64,000 nucleotides of DNA from positions 7,517 to 71,516 of the forward strand of contig CALKHN010000054.1 of the NCBI GenBank assembly GCA_937991535.1, given 5' to 3'. The position numbers and the translations under genes were made by a program. This document shows, one piece after another, positions 35,839 to 45,376 of the stretch. Source of the DNA: an uncultured Sphingobacteriales bacterium. GTDB taxonomy: Bacteria; Bacteroidota; Bacteroidia; Chitinophagales; Chitinophagaceae. Position 1 is the stretch's first letter; every line of letters begins with the position of its first letter. The notes below the pieces were generated by a model. It saw nothing but the letters and a program-made list of their open reading frames with translations, was not told where the DNA came from and searched no databases.

Positions 35839-35854
35839 TTTCAATAGAGTTCAA
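35839..35854 (+). promoter_or_regulatory. Candidate operator, copy 1 (TTTCAATAGAGTTCAA)
   Basis: One of three near-identical 16-bp motifs; the others are at 35924-35939 and 42801-42816, the latter identical. It lies between the divergent MFS and susC genes. An inverted variant with a longer spacer (TTTGAAC, AATC, CTATTGA) occurs at about 35878-35895. The asymmetric form fits an AraC-type site. Confidence 0.6.
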
Positions 35855-35923
35855 GCTTTCGATAATATAGTCATGAGATTTGAACAATCCTATTGACCGG
35901 AATTAATAACAGCTGTTTTGTCA

Positions 35924-35939
35924 TTTCAATATAGTTCAA
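35924..35939 (+). promoter_or_regulatory. Candidate operator, copy 2 (TTTCAATATAGTTCAA)
   Basis: Differs from copies 1 and 3 at one base (T for G). It lies 103 bp upstream of the susC start, with a weak -7-like TACTTTTA at 35982-35989 downstream of it. It is likely part of the control region of the susC operon. Confidence 0.6.
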
Positions 35940-36042
35940 AAGTATGCCAAAAGAGTGAAGGATGTAGCAGGTATTAACCTGTACTTTTATCTATACATAA
36001 ATAGGAAACATTAACAAAACCAATTTCAAAACTAATTTAATT

Positions 36043-39000
36043 ATGAGACATCTAATCCAAAGGATCTCGCTATACGGTTTGCTTATCGTAGTAGCTTTGT
36101 TGCTCTCATCGCACATATTTTCCCAGGCCGAATCCAAAACGGTGAGGGGAATAGTTCGTAATGAAACGGGGCAACCCATTTCAGGCGTTACCGTGATTGA
36201 GGAGGTAACGAATAATGGCACAAATACGGATAGAGAAGGAAACTTTTCCATTCGTGTTGAGGATTCAAACAGCACTCTCGTTTTTTCGTATGTGGGTTTT
36301 CGAACTCAACGTATAGTTGTCGGAAACCAAACGAATTTGCAGATAACAATGGAACTTGGTGCAAATGAACTAGCCCAGGTTGTGGTTGTGGGATATGGAT
36401 CTCAGAAGAAGAAGGATTTAACAAGCGCTATAACAAGTATTAAAGCGGAAGACTTCAACCAAGGGCCAATTGGCAACTCTCCGCTTCAACTGATTCAGGG
36501 CAAAGTACCGGGCCTTGCCCTGTCGAGGGCAAATGGCGGCGATCCCAGTGGTGAAATTCAGATGCAGCTTCGCGGCGTGTCTACTGTAAAAGGAAACCTC
36601 TCTCCGCTTATAGTAATAGATGGGATTCCTGGTGGCAACCTGAGTACTGTTGTTCCTGAAGATATAGAGTCGATAGATGTATTGCGCGATGGATCTGCCG
36701 CCGCTATTTATGGAACAAGAGGCACTAACGGTGTGGTGATTATTACTACAAAAAAAGGTAAGGTTGGCGCTCCGTCATTCCAGTATAATGGTTATGGCTA
36801 TTTCGAAAAATACCATAACAGGGTGCGTGTCTTAAACGGAGATGAATGGAGACAGTTAAAAACAGACTTTACTAATTCAGACAACCCCATCCTGAAAAAT
36901 AAAGCTGAGTCCATACAGGATTTCGGGGGAAATACAGACTGGTTCGAAGCAATTTCTCAACATAAACTCAGCCAGGTGCACAGCCTTTCCGTTTCGGGAG
37001 GTTCGCAGAAAACAAATTATTACGCTTCTTTAAACTACCGCGACATTGAGGGTATCCTGAAACGGTCATACAACCAGATTTCCAACTACCGCCTGTCATT
37101 GAGCCATCTTGTCTTTAACGACAAACTTCGGCTTGAATTCAGCATGGCTAACACCATTGGAAAATCGCGGCCATCGAACTATGGACTGTTAACGCAGGCT
37201 CTTCTGAGAAATCCAACGTTGCCGGTATATAACGAAGACGGGTCGTACTATCAAACTGCTGATTTGGCTGGATCCAACCTTGTGTCCCAAATATATCTAT
37301 ATGAAAACGATGTAAAAACGACTGAAAGCCTAATTAATACACGCGCAACTTTTGAGATAACAAATTCACTGAAATTTTCACTCATGGGCGGTCTGCAGCG
37401 TTATAACCAGATTGCTGGCGTGTATTATTACCGGAATGCGCTGGCCCCCGTTATCGGTGGTACGCGCGATTTAAATGGTGAGGCAAACAGAAGTGCTCAG
37501 CTGAATCTCGACAAAACGCTTGAAGCAACCGTTTCTTATGACAAGCGGATTGGAGACGACCATCAGTTGAGTGCAGTTGGCGGCTACAGTTACCAGGATT
37601 TTACAGCCGAAGGATTTGGTGCGGGTAATCGAAATTTCATATCCGATGCTTTTACCTATAACAACCTCAATGCCGGAACAGCCCTGGGTGCTGGTTTGTA
37701 TAGAGATAATGATATCTGGAGCAATAAGCGGGCGAGCAAGCTGATTGCGTTTTTCGCGAGAGCGATATATAGTTACAAAGACAGGTACATGCTTACAGCC
37801 GGTTTCCGGCGTGAAGGTTCTTCGAAGTTCGGAACGGATGATAAGTGGGGTCTTTTCCCGGCAGTCACCGCCGGATGGCGTATAAGCGGAGAGAAATTTA
37901 TGAAAGGAGCTTCCGCTATTAGTGAGTTGAAACTGCGCGTGGGTTATGGTGTTACTGGCAACCAGGGCATTGGTGAATATGTGTCACTCGAGCGCCTGTC
38001 GCCTTCTGGTATGATGCTATACAACGGTGCATGGATCACCGGGTATGCACCGTCCAGTAATCCGAATCCAAACCTGCGGTGGGAAAAGAAAACTGAAAAG
38101 AACTTAGGCTTGGACCTTGGCCTTAAGAACAACAAAATTATTATCAACCTCGATCTGTATGAACGCATCACTTCCGATCTCCTCTATGAGTATGTTGTGC
38201 CTGTTCCTCCGAATCTTTACAATACACTCTGGACAAACGTTGGCGGCATTAAAAATACGGGTATGGAAATTGCGGTTACCGTAAATGCCGCACACACTGA
38301 AAACTTCAACTGGGAAGTAAATTTCAACGCGTCATATAACAAAAACAGGCTTGTTTCACTATCGAACGATAGTTACCAAACAAAATACCAGGACCTTGCG
38401 GAGTTGGGCGCACCGGGATTAGGTTCGGTTTATGCATATCGTATTGAAGAAGGACAACCAATCGGTAACATGTACGGATTTAAATTCGCTGAATTTACGG
38501 AGGATGGCAAATGGCAATTCTGGAACGAAGATAACAGTAAAAAAATAACTGCAACCGAGGGCCAGTATGAAGACAAAAGGATTATAGGTAATGGTCTCCC
38601 AAAATACTGGATTGGCTTCACCAACAATTTTGTGTATAAGAATTTCGATGTGTATGCTCTGGTGCGGGGAGCCTTCGGGTTCGACATTCTCAACGTAAAA
38701 CGCCTGTTCTACGAAAACAGGAAGCTCATTCCTAGTAACATACTTAAATCGGGTTTAACAAGCCCGGTTGTTGATGATCCCCAAATGTCGGACTACTATG
38801 TTGAAAAAGGGGACTATGTAAAAATAGATGTCATTTCGATCGGCTATACTATCCCTGTTAAATCGAAATACCTTAACAGTGCAAGAATTTATGTGTCCGG
38901 AAAAAACCTCATCACTTTTACAGGATACAAGGGACATGACCCGGAGTTGAACATAAATGGACTTACGCCGGGATATGATAAGAAAGAAAACAGCGGTATC

Positions 39001-39063
39001 GATCTTCTGAGAGACTATCCCAGCACGAGATCATTTTCATTTGGTGTGAATCTAAAATTTTAA
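36043..39063 (+). CDS. SusC-family TonB-dependent transporter (no STN domain)
   Basis: A 1006-residue outer-membrane oligosaccharide importer. It has a signal peptide (LLIVVALLLSSHIFSQ), a carboxypeptidase-regulatory-like domain at about 30-105 (VRGIVRNETGQPISGVTVIE), a TonB box and plug beginning near residue 110 (AQVVVVGYGSQKKKDLTSAI), GTNGVVIITTKKG at about 230, and a barrel ending with KF. It lacks the STN domain of the first SusC and has no sigma/anti-sigma pair beside it, so control must be by other means, probably the AraC gene at 52.2 kb. susD starts 18 bp downstream. Substrate not determinable from sequence. Confidence 0.95.
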   Translation: MRHLIQRISLYGLLIVVALLLSSHIFSQAESKTVRGIVRNETGQPISGVTVIEEVTNNGTNTDREGNFSIRVEDSNSTLVFSYVGFRTQRIVVGNQTNLQITMELGANELAQVVVVGYGSQKKKDLTSAITSIKAEDFNQGPIGNSPLQLIQGKVPGLALSRANGGDPSGEIQMQLRGVSTVKGNLSPLIVIDGIPGGNLSTVVPEDIESIDVLRDGSAAAIYGTRGTNGVVIITTKKGKVGAPSFQYNGYGYFEKYHNRVRVLNGDEWRQLKTDFTNSDNPILKNKAESIQDFGGNTDWFEAISQHKLSQVHSLSVSGGSQKTNYYASLNYRDIEGILKRSYNQISNYRLSLSHLVFNDKLRLEFSMANTIGKSRPSNYGLLTQALLRNPTLPVYNEDGSYYQTADLAGSNLVSQIYLYENDVKTTESLINTRATFEITNSLKFSLMGGLQRYNQIAGVYYYRNALAPVIGGTRDLNGEANRSAQLNLDKTLEATVSYDKRIGDDHQLSAVGGYSYQDFTAEGFGAGNRNFISDAFTYNNLNAGTALGAGLYRDNDIWSNKRASKLIAFFARAIYSYKDRYMLTAGFRREGSSKFGTDDKWGLFPAVTAGWRISGEKFMKGASAISELKLRVGYGVTGNQGIGEYVSLERLSPSGMMLYNGAWITGYAPSSNPNPNLRWEKKTEKNLGLDLGLKNNKIIINLDLYERITSDLLYEYVVPVPPNLYNTLWTNVGGIKNTGMEIAVTVNAAHTENFNWEVNFNASYNKNRLVSLSNDSYQTKYQDLAELGAPGLGSVYAYRIEEGQPIGNMYGFKFAEFTEDGKWQFWNEDNSKKITATEGQYEDKRIIGNGLPKYWIGFTNNFVYKNFDVYALVRGAFGFDILNVKRLFYENRKLIPSNILKSGLTSPVVDDPQMSDYYVEKGDYVKIDVISIGYTIPVKSKYLNSARIYVSGKNLITFTGYKGHDPELNINGLTPGYDKKENSGIDLLRDYPSTRSFSFGVNLKF

Positions 39064-39081
39064 ACACTTAAATCGTTTTAT

Positions 39082-40668
39082 ATGAACGAATATAAAAAAG
39101 TGCTTATTGGCAGTATCGTATTCCTGGCAATGCACACTTCATGTACAAAGTTGGATGAACAAGTGTATAGCGACTTGCTTCAGAACGAGTTTTACCAAAC
39201 GGAACAGGAAATAATCGCTGCTTTGGCCCCCGCGTATGGAGGTCTGAGGGATATCGAATCGCTCATGGAAGCCGCAACGCTGGCAACCGATGAAACAGTT
39301 ATTCCGACGCGCGGTAAGGATTGGTACGATGGGGGCATATACCTGAGATTGCACGAGCACAACTGGCAGCCGCAGTTATCATATTTCGGAAATATCTGGA
39401 ACTACGGATTCGGCCGCGTTAACAAGGCCAATCAGTTGCTGTTCCAGCTTGCAAATGTCCAGGATAAGGTTAGTCCTGAGCTATACAGTCGTTTTGTAGC
39501 GGAGTTGAAGTTAATAAGAGCGTTCGGCTATTACGAGTTAATAGATCATTTTGGAAATGTGCCAATACTCGACAGGTTCGATGTGCCGAAAGGATTTTTA
39601 CCGAAGAACAATAGCAACTTTGAAGAAGGAAGAAAAGAAGTCTTCAATTTTATTGAACAGGACATTCTTGATAACATAGCAGCCCTTTCTGATGAAACAA
39701 ATCAGTCAACGTACGGTCGTTTTAACCAGTATGCCGCATATGCGCTTCTGGCAAAATTGTATCTCAACGCTGAAACGTGGACAGGCTCACCCAAATGGGA
39801 TGAAACCATAGATGCTTGTGATGCAATTATTGGTTCTGGTAAATACACGCTTGAGTCGAACTATTTCAACAACTTTCTCGCAAAGAACGAGGGATCCAAG
39901 GAAAACATCTTCGTGATCCCTTATGATGGTTCGAAAACCGATTGGCAGTTTATCGTTTACTGGACGAGTCTTCACCCTTCAATGAAGGCGAAATACAACA
40001 CTACCAACGGCCCATGGAACGGGCTTTGTGCTTTACCTTCCCATTATAAATCTTTCGACCCCGACGACAAAAGAAGAAACGGATGGATCGCAGGTCCTCA
40101 ATTTTCATCAACAGGCGCTCCGCTGAAGTGTGCATATGAAAGTGTTCCCCATGACTTGAATCTGACCGTCGATTTTGTGAATATCTACAATCCGTCGGAT
40201 CCCGCTACTTACAACCATATCAACGCACTTGAGTACCACGGCGCACGTTTTGTGAAGTATGAGATTTCGAGGTATCCTTCCTGGTGTATGGAGAATGACA
40301 GAGTTATTTTTCGTTTGGGGGATGTAATTCTAATGAAAGCAGAAGCACTAATGCGCAAAAATGGTGGTGCGGCTACACAAGAAGCGGTTGACCTTGTGAA
40401 CAGCGTTCGCGAACGAGCATTCGATGATGCTGCAAGTCATGCATATACTACGACTTCACTTACACTCGACCAGCTATTGAAAGAGAGAGCATGGGAGCTC
40501 TATTTTGAAGGAGTGAGGAGAAATGATCTTGTGAGGTTTGGAAAGTTTGTGAGAGGTACCTGGGAGTTTGCAGACCGATCGGCTGAAGGCAATCACCAAA
40601 ACGTATACCCTATCCCACAGTCGGCAATAAATTCAAACCCTGAACTCATTCAGAATCCGGGTTACTAA
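39082..40668 (+). CDS. SusD/RagB-family nutrient-binding lipoprotein
   Basis: 528 residues; lipoprotein leader to Cys21 (AMHTSC) followed by TKLDEQVYS. SusD features: VNKANQLLFQL, AELKLIRAFGYYELIDHFGNVPI, a helical core, RLGDVILMKAEALMRKNGG, LLKERAWELYFEGVRRNDLVRFG and the family end IPQSAINSNPELIQNPGY. It partners the SusC 18 bp upstream. The next gene begins only 6 bp downstream, so the unit continues into the exported protein at 40675. Confidence 0.95.
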   Translation: MNEYKKVLIGSIVFLAMHTSCTKLDEQVYSDLLQNEFYQTEQEIIAALAPAYGGLRDIESLMEAATLATDETVIPTRGKDWYDGGIYLRLHEHNWQPQLSYFGNIWNYGFGRVNKANQLLFQLANVQDKVSPELYSRFVAELKLIRAFGYYELIDHFGNVPILDRFDVPKGFLPKNNSNFEEGRKEVFNFIEQDILDNIAALSDETNQSTYGRFNQYAAYALLAKLYLNAETWTGSPKWDETIDACDAIIGSGKYTLESNYFNNFLAKNEGSKENIFVIPYDGSKTDWQFIVYWTSLHPSMKAKYNTTNGPWNGLCALPSHYKSFDPDDKRRNGWIAGPQFSSTGAPLKCAYESVPHDLNLTVDFVNIYNPSDPATYNHINALEYHGARFVKYEISRYPSWCMENDRVIFRLGDVILMKAEALMRKNGGAATQEAVDLVNSVRERAFDDAASHAYTTTSLTLDQLLKERAWELYFEGVRRNDLVRFGKFVRGTWEFADRSAEGNHQNVYPIPQSAINSNPELIQNPGY

Positions 40669-40674
40669 AACAAT

Positions 40675-42771
40675 ATGAAAATGAAAAATGCAATTATAAC
40701 TTTCTTGTGTGGATTATTTTGTTGTACTTGTGTTTTCGCCCAAAGTGTGTTGTTCGCCCCGGGAAGTGTTTTTAGAGAATATTCTTATCTCAACCGCCTC
40801 ACGCCGATGAAGGGTGATTTCGCCTACTATGAATCTTTCCAGGCCGTTTTGTATATTGATGATATAAAGGATGCAGAGAACGCGGAGGTCGCAATCAACT
40901 TTTGGGGTGGACACATCGGCACCAGCGACCAGGCGTTCAGCATTAATGGAAGCGTGAAATACAATTTTCCGCAGCCCAAAACACCGGGCAACCCGTTTTG
41001 TTACTACAGATTTGTTCATGGGAATCCTGCCGTGAAAGTTCCTGCTTCGTTGCTAAAAAAAGGAAAGAATGTTTTCACCTTCTATTGTGGCAAACAGGTT
41101 TGTTACGGATTTAACTGGCCGCACTATTGGCTGAATTCTTTCACCGTTCGCGTTTTTTATAATCCCCGAGCAAAAAAATATGCCAGGGGAATCATAAAGA
41201 AAGTTCGCGGCAATGCTGAAGCCCGGAACCTTGTAAGCTTTCAGACTGCCGTGGATGATTCAACACAAGTTGAATCGGTAGATTACGTGGGATACTATGA
41301 AGAATTCGATCTTGATGGCGACGGTGAAAAGAGAGGTTGGCAATACAGGATAGAAGATGGAGAGTGGAGGGGGACAATAGGAAGAAAAAAACAGTCGCCA
41401 TATCTTCAAAGCTGGGATAATTTCTGGGTGCCCGAGCAAAAAGGGCCCATTAAGATAGTGTCCAAAATAAATTCTAGCAACGGACTCAGTTATCTTACAG
41501 AGCCTGTTACGTTCGATGAACTAAAGCAGCATAACTTTTCTGTGAAAATGTTTGAAACTAAAGAGCTCGGAGAAAATTTCTCATCTAGAGTCGGAAGGAA
41601 AAAAGAATGTACTATCCCAATCGATACTGATCTCTCAGATGCTATTTCTGCATACGTAGTTTTTTCGTCGTGGAGCGGCGCGCCCGATGACGGACTGTTT
41701 CATTCAATGGGTATCAATGGAAGAATGCTGGCAGAAAGTCCTGGTAAAGTACACGACTGGGCCTACTGTATGATACCCGTTCCTCTGGAATATCTTAAGA
41801 AGGGAGATAATATTTTTTATATTTATTCGGAAACAGACGAGCACATGTTCGAGATCAACTATCCTGGCCCAGCGGTGCTCGTAAGGTTTAGAAATTCTGG
41901 TGATCCGGCCGAAAAAGGCAAGAAGGACAATGCCTTTAAAGTTCAACTCAATGTCGACAAAAACTTCGCAACTATAGAGAACAGTGCATTCAGGATGAAG
42001 TATGCGAACAGGGTTTTCAAAGATGGGGCGGTCAACAACCTGATTACTGAACTAACGATTAAGGGCGACCCCGAAAATCAGGCTGCCGAGGACGGACAAC
42101 TGGACGGAGTTTGGATGGGATATGGGAAGGGAAGAGGTTCACTTACGGCATCTTCGAATATTAAATTTGAAAGCAATGATCGAAAAATATTGCATCTTGA
42201 GTGGGGCGATGGGCAGGTGATACAGGAAATAACAGCGTTTCCCGATAAGCCCTATATTAAAATCGACTATATTAAATATGGAATCAATATCGTTGATATT
42301 GGTTATCCGGGCGGAGATTCAGGTGTTTACAAAATTTACAATAGCGAAAAATGGCAGGAACAGAGATCTGCTATTACAACACCCGCCCTTATCAATCATC
42401 CTAATGAACATCACCGGCTGACTACAGCGCTTTATCCTCGTTATCCGTTCCCATTAATAGATACACCAGACTGGGATAGCCTGGGGCCGTCGCCGCTTAT
42501 CTATAAGGGATATCTGATCATGGGACTGTATAACCCCAAAAACGGAAGAGGCTATGGCCGCGTGATGCCTGCCAATGCGATAAATTACCTTAAACTTTTA
42601 TGGGGAAGAGGATTCGAAGGCTTCCCATTTTGGAGAAAAGCAGGAGTAAAGCATGCTACAAATCCGGTTCGTCCGGCCTTCACAGGATATTTCTTTGTTG
42701 TTACAAAAGGTGCTGAAGAAGTGGTGTCCCTCGGAAAATCTATAGTTGACGAAGCAGCAGGTATTAACTAA
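40675..42771 (+). CDS. Exported protein of unknown function
   Basis: 698 residues with a signal peptide (ITFLCGLFCCTCVFAQ). The mature protein looks wholly beta-rich. An N-terminal segment (about 45-170) and a second one (about 290-410) are alike: AEVAINFWGGHIGTSDQAFSINGS with KKGKNVFTFYCG, and SAYVVFSSWSGAPDDGLFHSMGINGR with KKGDNIFYIYSE. This suggests two copies of a galactose-binding/jelly-roll-like module. The C-terminal 270 residues (FATIENSAFRMKYANRVF, PYIKIDYIKYGINIVDIGYPGG) resemble a mutarotase-like sandwich and share its style with the C-terminal part of the protein at 42898. No catalytic motif is identified. It is tightly linked behind susD and probably binds or processes the locus substrate. 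Confidence 0.7.
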   Translation: MKMKNAIITFLCGLFCCTCVFAQSVLFAPGSVFREYSYLNRLTPMKGDFAYYESFQAVLYIDDIKDAENAEVAINFWGGHIGTSDQAFSINGSVKYNFPQPKTPGNPFCYYRFVHGNPAVKVPASLLKKGKNVFTFYCGKQVCYGFNWPHYWLNSFTVRVFYNPRAKKYARGIIKKVRGNAEARNLVSFQTAVDDSTQVESVDYVGYYEEFDLDGDGEKRGWQYRIEDGEWRGTIGRKKQSPYLQSWDNFWVPEQKGPIKIVSKINSSNGLSYLTEPVTFDELKQHNFSVKMFETKELGENFSSRVGRKKECTIPIDTDLSDAISAYVVFSSWSGAPDDGLFHSMGINGRMLAESPGKVHDWAYCMIPVPLEYLKKGDNIFYIYSETDEHMFEINYPGPAVLVRFRNSGDPAEKGKKDNAFKVQLNVDKNFATIENSAFRMKYANRVFKDGAVNNLITELTIKGDPENQAAEDGQLDGVWMGYGKGRGSLTASSNIKFESNDRKILHLEWGDGQVIQEITAFPDKPYIKIDYIKYGINIVDIGYPGGDSGVYKIYNSEKWQEQRSAITTPALINHPNEHHRLTTALYPRYPFPLIDTPDWDSLGPSPLIYKGYLIMGLYNPKNGRGYGRVMPANAINYLKLLWGRGFEGFPFWRKAGVKHATNPVRPAFTGYFFVVTKGAEEVVSLGKSIVDEAAGIN

Positions 42772-42800
42772 TCCGAAATTTTAAATTTTTGCTCAGAATA

Positions 42801-42816
42801 TTTCAATAGAGTTCAA
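42801..42816 (+). promoter_or_regulatory. Candidate operator, copy 3 (TTTCAATAGAGTTCAA)
   Basis: Identical to copy 1 at 35839. It ends 18 bp upstream of a -33-type TTTG box (42835-42838), a spacing suited to an activator site. It links the propeller-glycosidase-metabolism operon to the susC control region. Confidence 0.65.
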
Positions 42817-42834
42817 ATCATTGCTAAAAGAATG

Positions 42835-42866
42835 TTTGCGTAGCGAGAGGGTAAGACATAATTTCG
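42835..42866 (+). promoter_or_regulatory. Putative Bacteroidota promoter
   Basis: TTTG (42835-42838), a 20-bp spacer, then TAATTTCG (42859-42866), one base off the TAnnTTTG -7 consensus. It is 31 bp upstream of the ATG at 42898 and just downstream of the operator motif. Confidence 0.5.
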
Positions 42867-42897
42867 ACAAGATCGAAATAAAATCACCAGCACTTTT

Positions 42898-45369
42898 ATG
42901 AAAATAGTAGTCATTTTAATGAAGATAGCAGTCACTGCAGCGCTGACCATTATTTTGTGCAATGGGGTAACCGATCAGAACAACCTTGCCATAGGGGCTG
43001 TTAATAAAACTCCCGTATCGGCACAGAAAAAGTTGGCGTTGAACAGATGGACCTATATCGAAGTAGATAGCATAAGAGATAAATACGTTATTCCGGGGGC
43101 TCAGGATTGGTGGGGCTATTTCGGACTTGATATGTTTGATGTGAATGGTGATGGGTACAATGACATCATTTCAGGTGAATGGTATTACCGTAACCCGAGG
43201 GGAAGTATGACTGACCGATGGAAAAGAATTTCTTTCCCCCTTGATGTGGATGCGGTACTGGCACTGAATGTAGATGATGACGCATTTGCAGATGTTATAG
43301 GCTTACGCTTTCCATACGTTTACTGGCTCGAGTCCAACGACGTGCAAGGTGATTCCTGGTCGTACGTTGAAGTAGGAACGATGATGCAAACGGAGCATGC
43401 GAACAGCCAGGAGTATTCCCTGGCACAGATGGTGCCCGGAGGAAAGCCGGAGATATTGCTTTACGACGAAGTCAACCAATATTATTTTGAAATTCCTGCA
43501 AACCCAGCAAATACGCCCTGGCGGCAAGTGGTCATATCATCAACTGGAGGCGGCTATGCTTCGGGAGACATAAATGGCGACGGTCTCATAGATCTCGTAG
43601 GAAGCTATGCATTGCCAGGAGAGGGACCAGTGATGGAAGGGACATGGGACGTTAAAAAGAACAACAGGATGGTTGTATGGTGGATGAATCCTGGCAACGG
43701 AAGAGGCAATTGGCAGCGATTTGACATCGGAAAAGGAACAAGTCCGGACCGTTTTGTGGTCGCAGACTTAAATGGAGACGGGAGTCCGGACGTTGCGACA
43801 AGCGATGAACGTTATCCCGGAAATGTAAGAAACGCTTATTTGACGATATACCATCATCCAAAAAATCCTAAAAATGCATGGAAGAAAACAGTGATTGCAA
43901 CATCGAAATCCATGAACAGCATGGACGCGGCAGACATGGATAACGATGGTGATATTGACCTGATTGTTGGCGAACATGAAATGCCTGGTCCCGATAAGAA
44001 GCCGTTGCCGCACGATGAGCGAGTGCTGATATATGAAAATGATGGAAAGGGAAATTTTGAGCCTATCGAAGTGGATCTCGGCAGAGAGAGCCATTTGGGC
44101 ACGCGGGTAGCGGATATGGACGGAGATGGTGACCTCGACATCGTAAGCATTGCTTGGCGAGACTATAACCTGCTTCATCTGTGGCGAAATGATGCGATAC
44201 CATCGAAACAGGCTTCGACGAAAGTTCCGCAGAAGTTCGAACTCGACATAACGGTGAATGCAAACGGTTTTGAAAGGATAGATAAGCCAGTGGAGGTTCC
44301 TCTGGATTTTACAGCGTTGATGTCGGGATCTGCCTTTAAGGACTCCATTAGCCTAAGTTCACTGGCGCTATATGAAGTAAATTCAACGGGCACTGTTATA
44401 GATAAAAACATACTGTTTCAGTTTGATACGGCCGCTGGCTACAACGGCGCGACCAGGGCCCTTGGCAATCTAATATTTATTATGAAAGGCACTTCCAGTT
44501 GTTATCAGACGAGACATTTCAAATTATATTTTGACACTGAGTTTCGTGAAACACAAACTTCCGCATATGTTATTAACCTCTCACATATGGATGCCTATGA
44601 AGGCCAACCCACTTATAAAATACAGACACCTACATCCGAATATTTTTATCATGAAACGAGCGGAGGATTTGCCAGTCTAAAAGACAAAGACGGGAACGAC
44701 TGGATAAGTTATCACCCCGACGAAAACGTAGCGGGATTTAAAGGCAGATACAGGGGTATACCCAACATTGCTCCTCCGGAATTTCATCCGGGAGAGCCTG
44801 TGGGCAAAAGACCAGCGGTCGTACTCAGCCGGGGTCCACTGAAAGTTTCCATCGTCTGCGAAACAGAAGATGGCCAATGGCAATCGCGTTGGGATATTTA
44901 TCCAAATTATGCAACGATGTCGCTTCTGAAAAAAAACAACGCTCCTTACTGGATTCTTTACGAAGGAACGCCGGGTGGTGAATTTAATGAAGATGATTTC
45001 TGGGTTCAATCCGATGGTCAAAGGAGGATCATGAAGCCCTATCGGATGGAAACGCAATGGTCGGGAAAGCTTCCTTCGCCAAAATGGGTGTATTTCGGTG
45101 ACCGGCAAATTTCACGCGTGATGTTCTATGTTCACCATGAGGATTATGATTATGAAGATGTATTCTGGCATTCGGGTGAAGGGGGCATGACCGTGTTTGG
45201 ATTTGGCCGGGGACCCAACCAATCGAGGTGGCAGCAGCTAACGAAAGCGCCTGCTCATGTAACCATAGGTTTTTCAGAGACAGGTGACTTCAATACCGTC
45301 AGCCGCCTGATCAATTCATCATATAGGTCGCTCAAAATTTCAATTGGAAATGTTAAGACAGTCAAATAA
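42898..45369 (+). CDS. Exported FG-GAP/VCBS propeller protein with unknown C-terminal domain
   Basis: 823 residues with an N-terminal export signal ending near Cys (ALTIILC), possibly a lipoprotein. Residues about 75-430 hold at least five calcium-binding FG-GAP/VCBS blades: DVNGDGYNDIISGEW, DINGDGLIDLVG, DLNGDGSPDVAT, DMDNDGDIDLIVGEH, DMDGDGDLDIVSIAW. These form a beta propeller typical of surface carbohydrate or protein recognition. From about 430 to 823 there is a beta-rich domain (IDKPVEVPLDFTALM; YPNYATMSLLKKNNAPYWILYEGTPGG) I cannot name, similar in style to the C-terminus of the 40675 protein. It begins an operon that runs to 52180. Its last codons precede the next ATG by 7 bp. Confidence 0.8.
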   Translation: MKIVVILMKIAVTAALTIILCNGVTDQNNLAIGAVNKTPVSAQKKLALNRWTYIEVDSIRDKYVIPGAQDWWGYFGLDMFDVNGDGYNDIISGEWYYRNPRGSMTDRWKRISFPLDVDAVLALNVDDDAFADVIGLRFPYVYWLESNDVQGDSWSYVEVGTMMQTEHANSQEYSLAQMVPGGKPEILLYDEVNQYYFEIPANPANTPWRQVVISSTGGGYASGDINGDGLIDLVGSYALPGEGPVMEGTWDVKKNNRMVVWWMNPGNGRGNWQRFDIGKGTSPDRFVVADLNGDGSPDVATSDERYPGNVRNAYLTIYHHPKNPKNAWKKTVIATSKSMNSMDAADMDNDGDIDLIVGEHEMPGPDKKPLPHDERVLIYENDGKGNFEPIEVDLGRESHLGTRVADMDGDGDLDIVSIAWRDYNLLHLWRNDAIPSKQASTKVPQKFELDITVNANGFERIDKPVEVPLDFTALMSGSAFKDSISLSSLALYEVNSTGTVIDKNILFQFDTAAGYNGATRALGNLIFIMKGTSSCYQTRHFKLYFDTEFRETQTSAYVINLSHMDAYEGQPTYKIQTPTSEYFYHETSGGFASLKDKDGNDWISYHPDENVAGFKGRYRGIPNIAPPEFHPGEPVGKRPAVVLSRGPLKVSIVCETEDGQWQSRWDIYPNYATMSLLKKNNAPYWILYEGTPGGEFNEDDFWVQSDGQRRIMKPYRMETQWSGKLPSPKWVYFGDRQISRVMFYVHHEDYDYEDVFWHSGEGGMTVFGFGRGPNQSRWQQLTKAPAHVTIGFSETGDFNTVSRLINSSYRSLKISIGNVKTVK

Positions 45370-45376
45370 AAAAATA

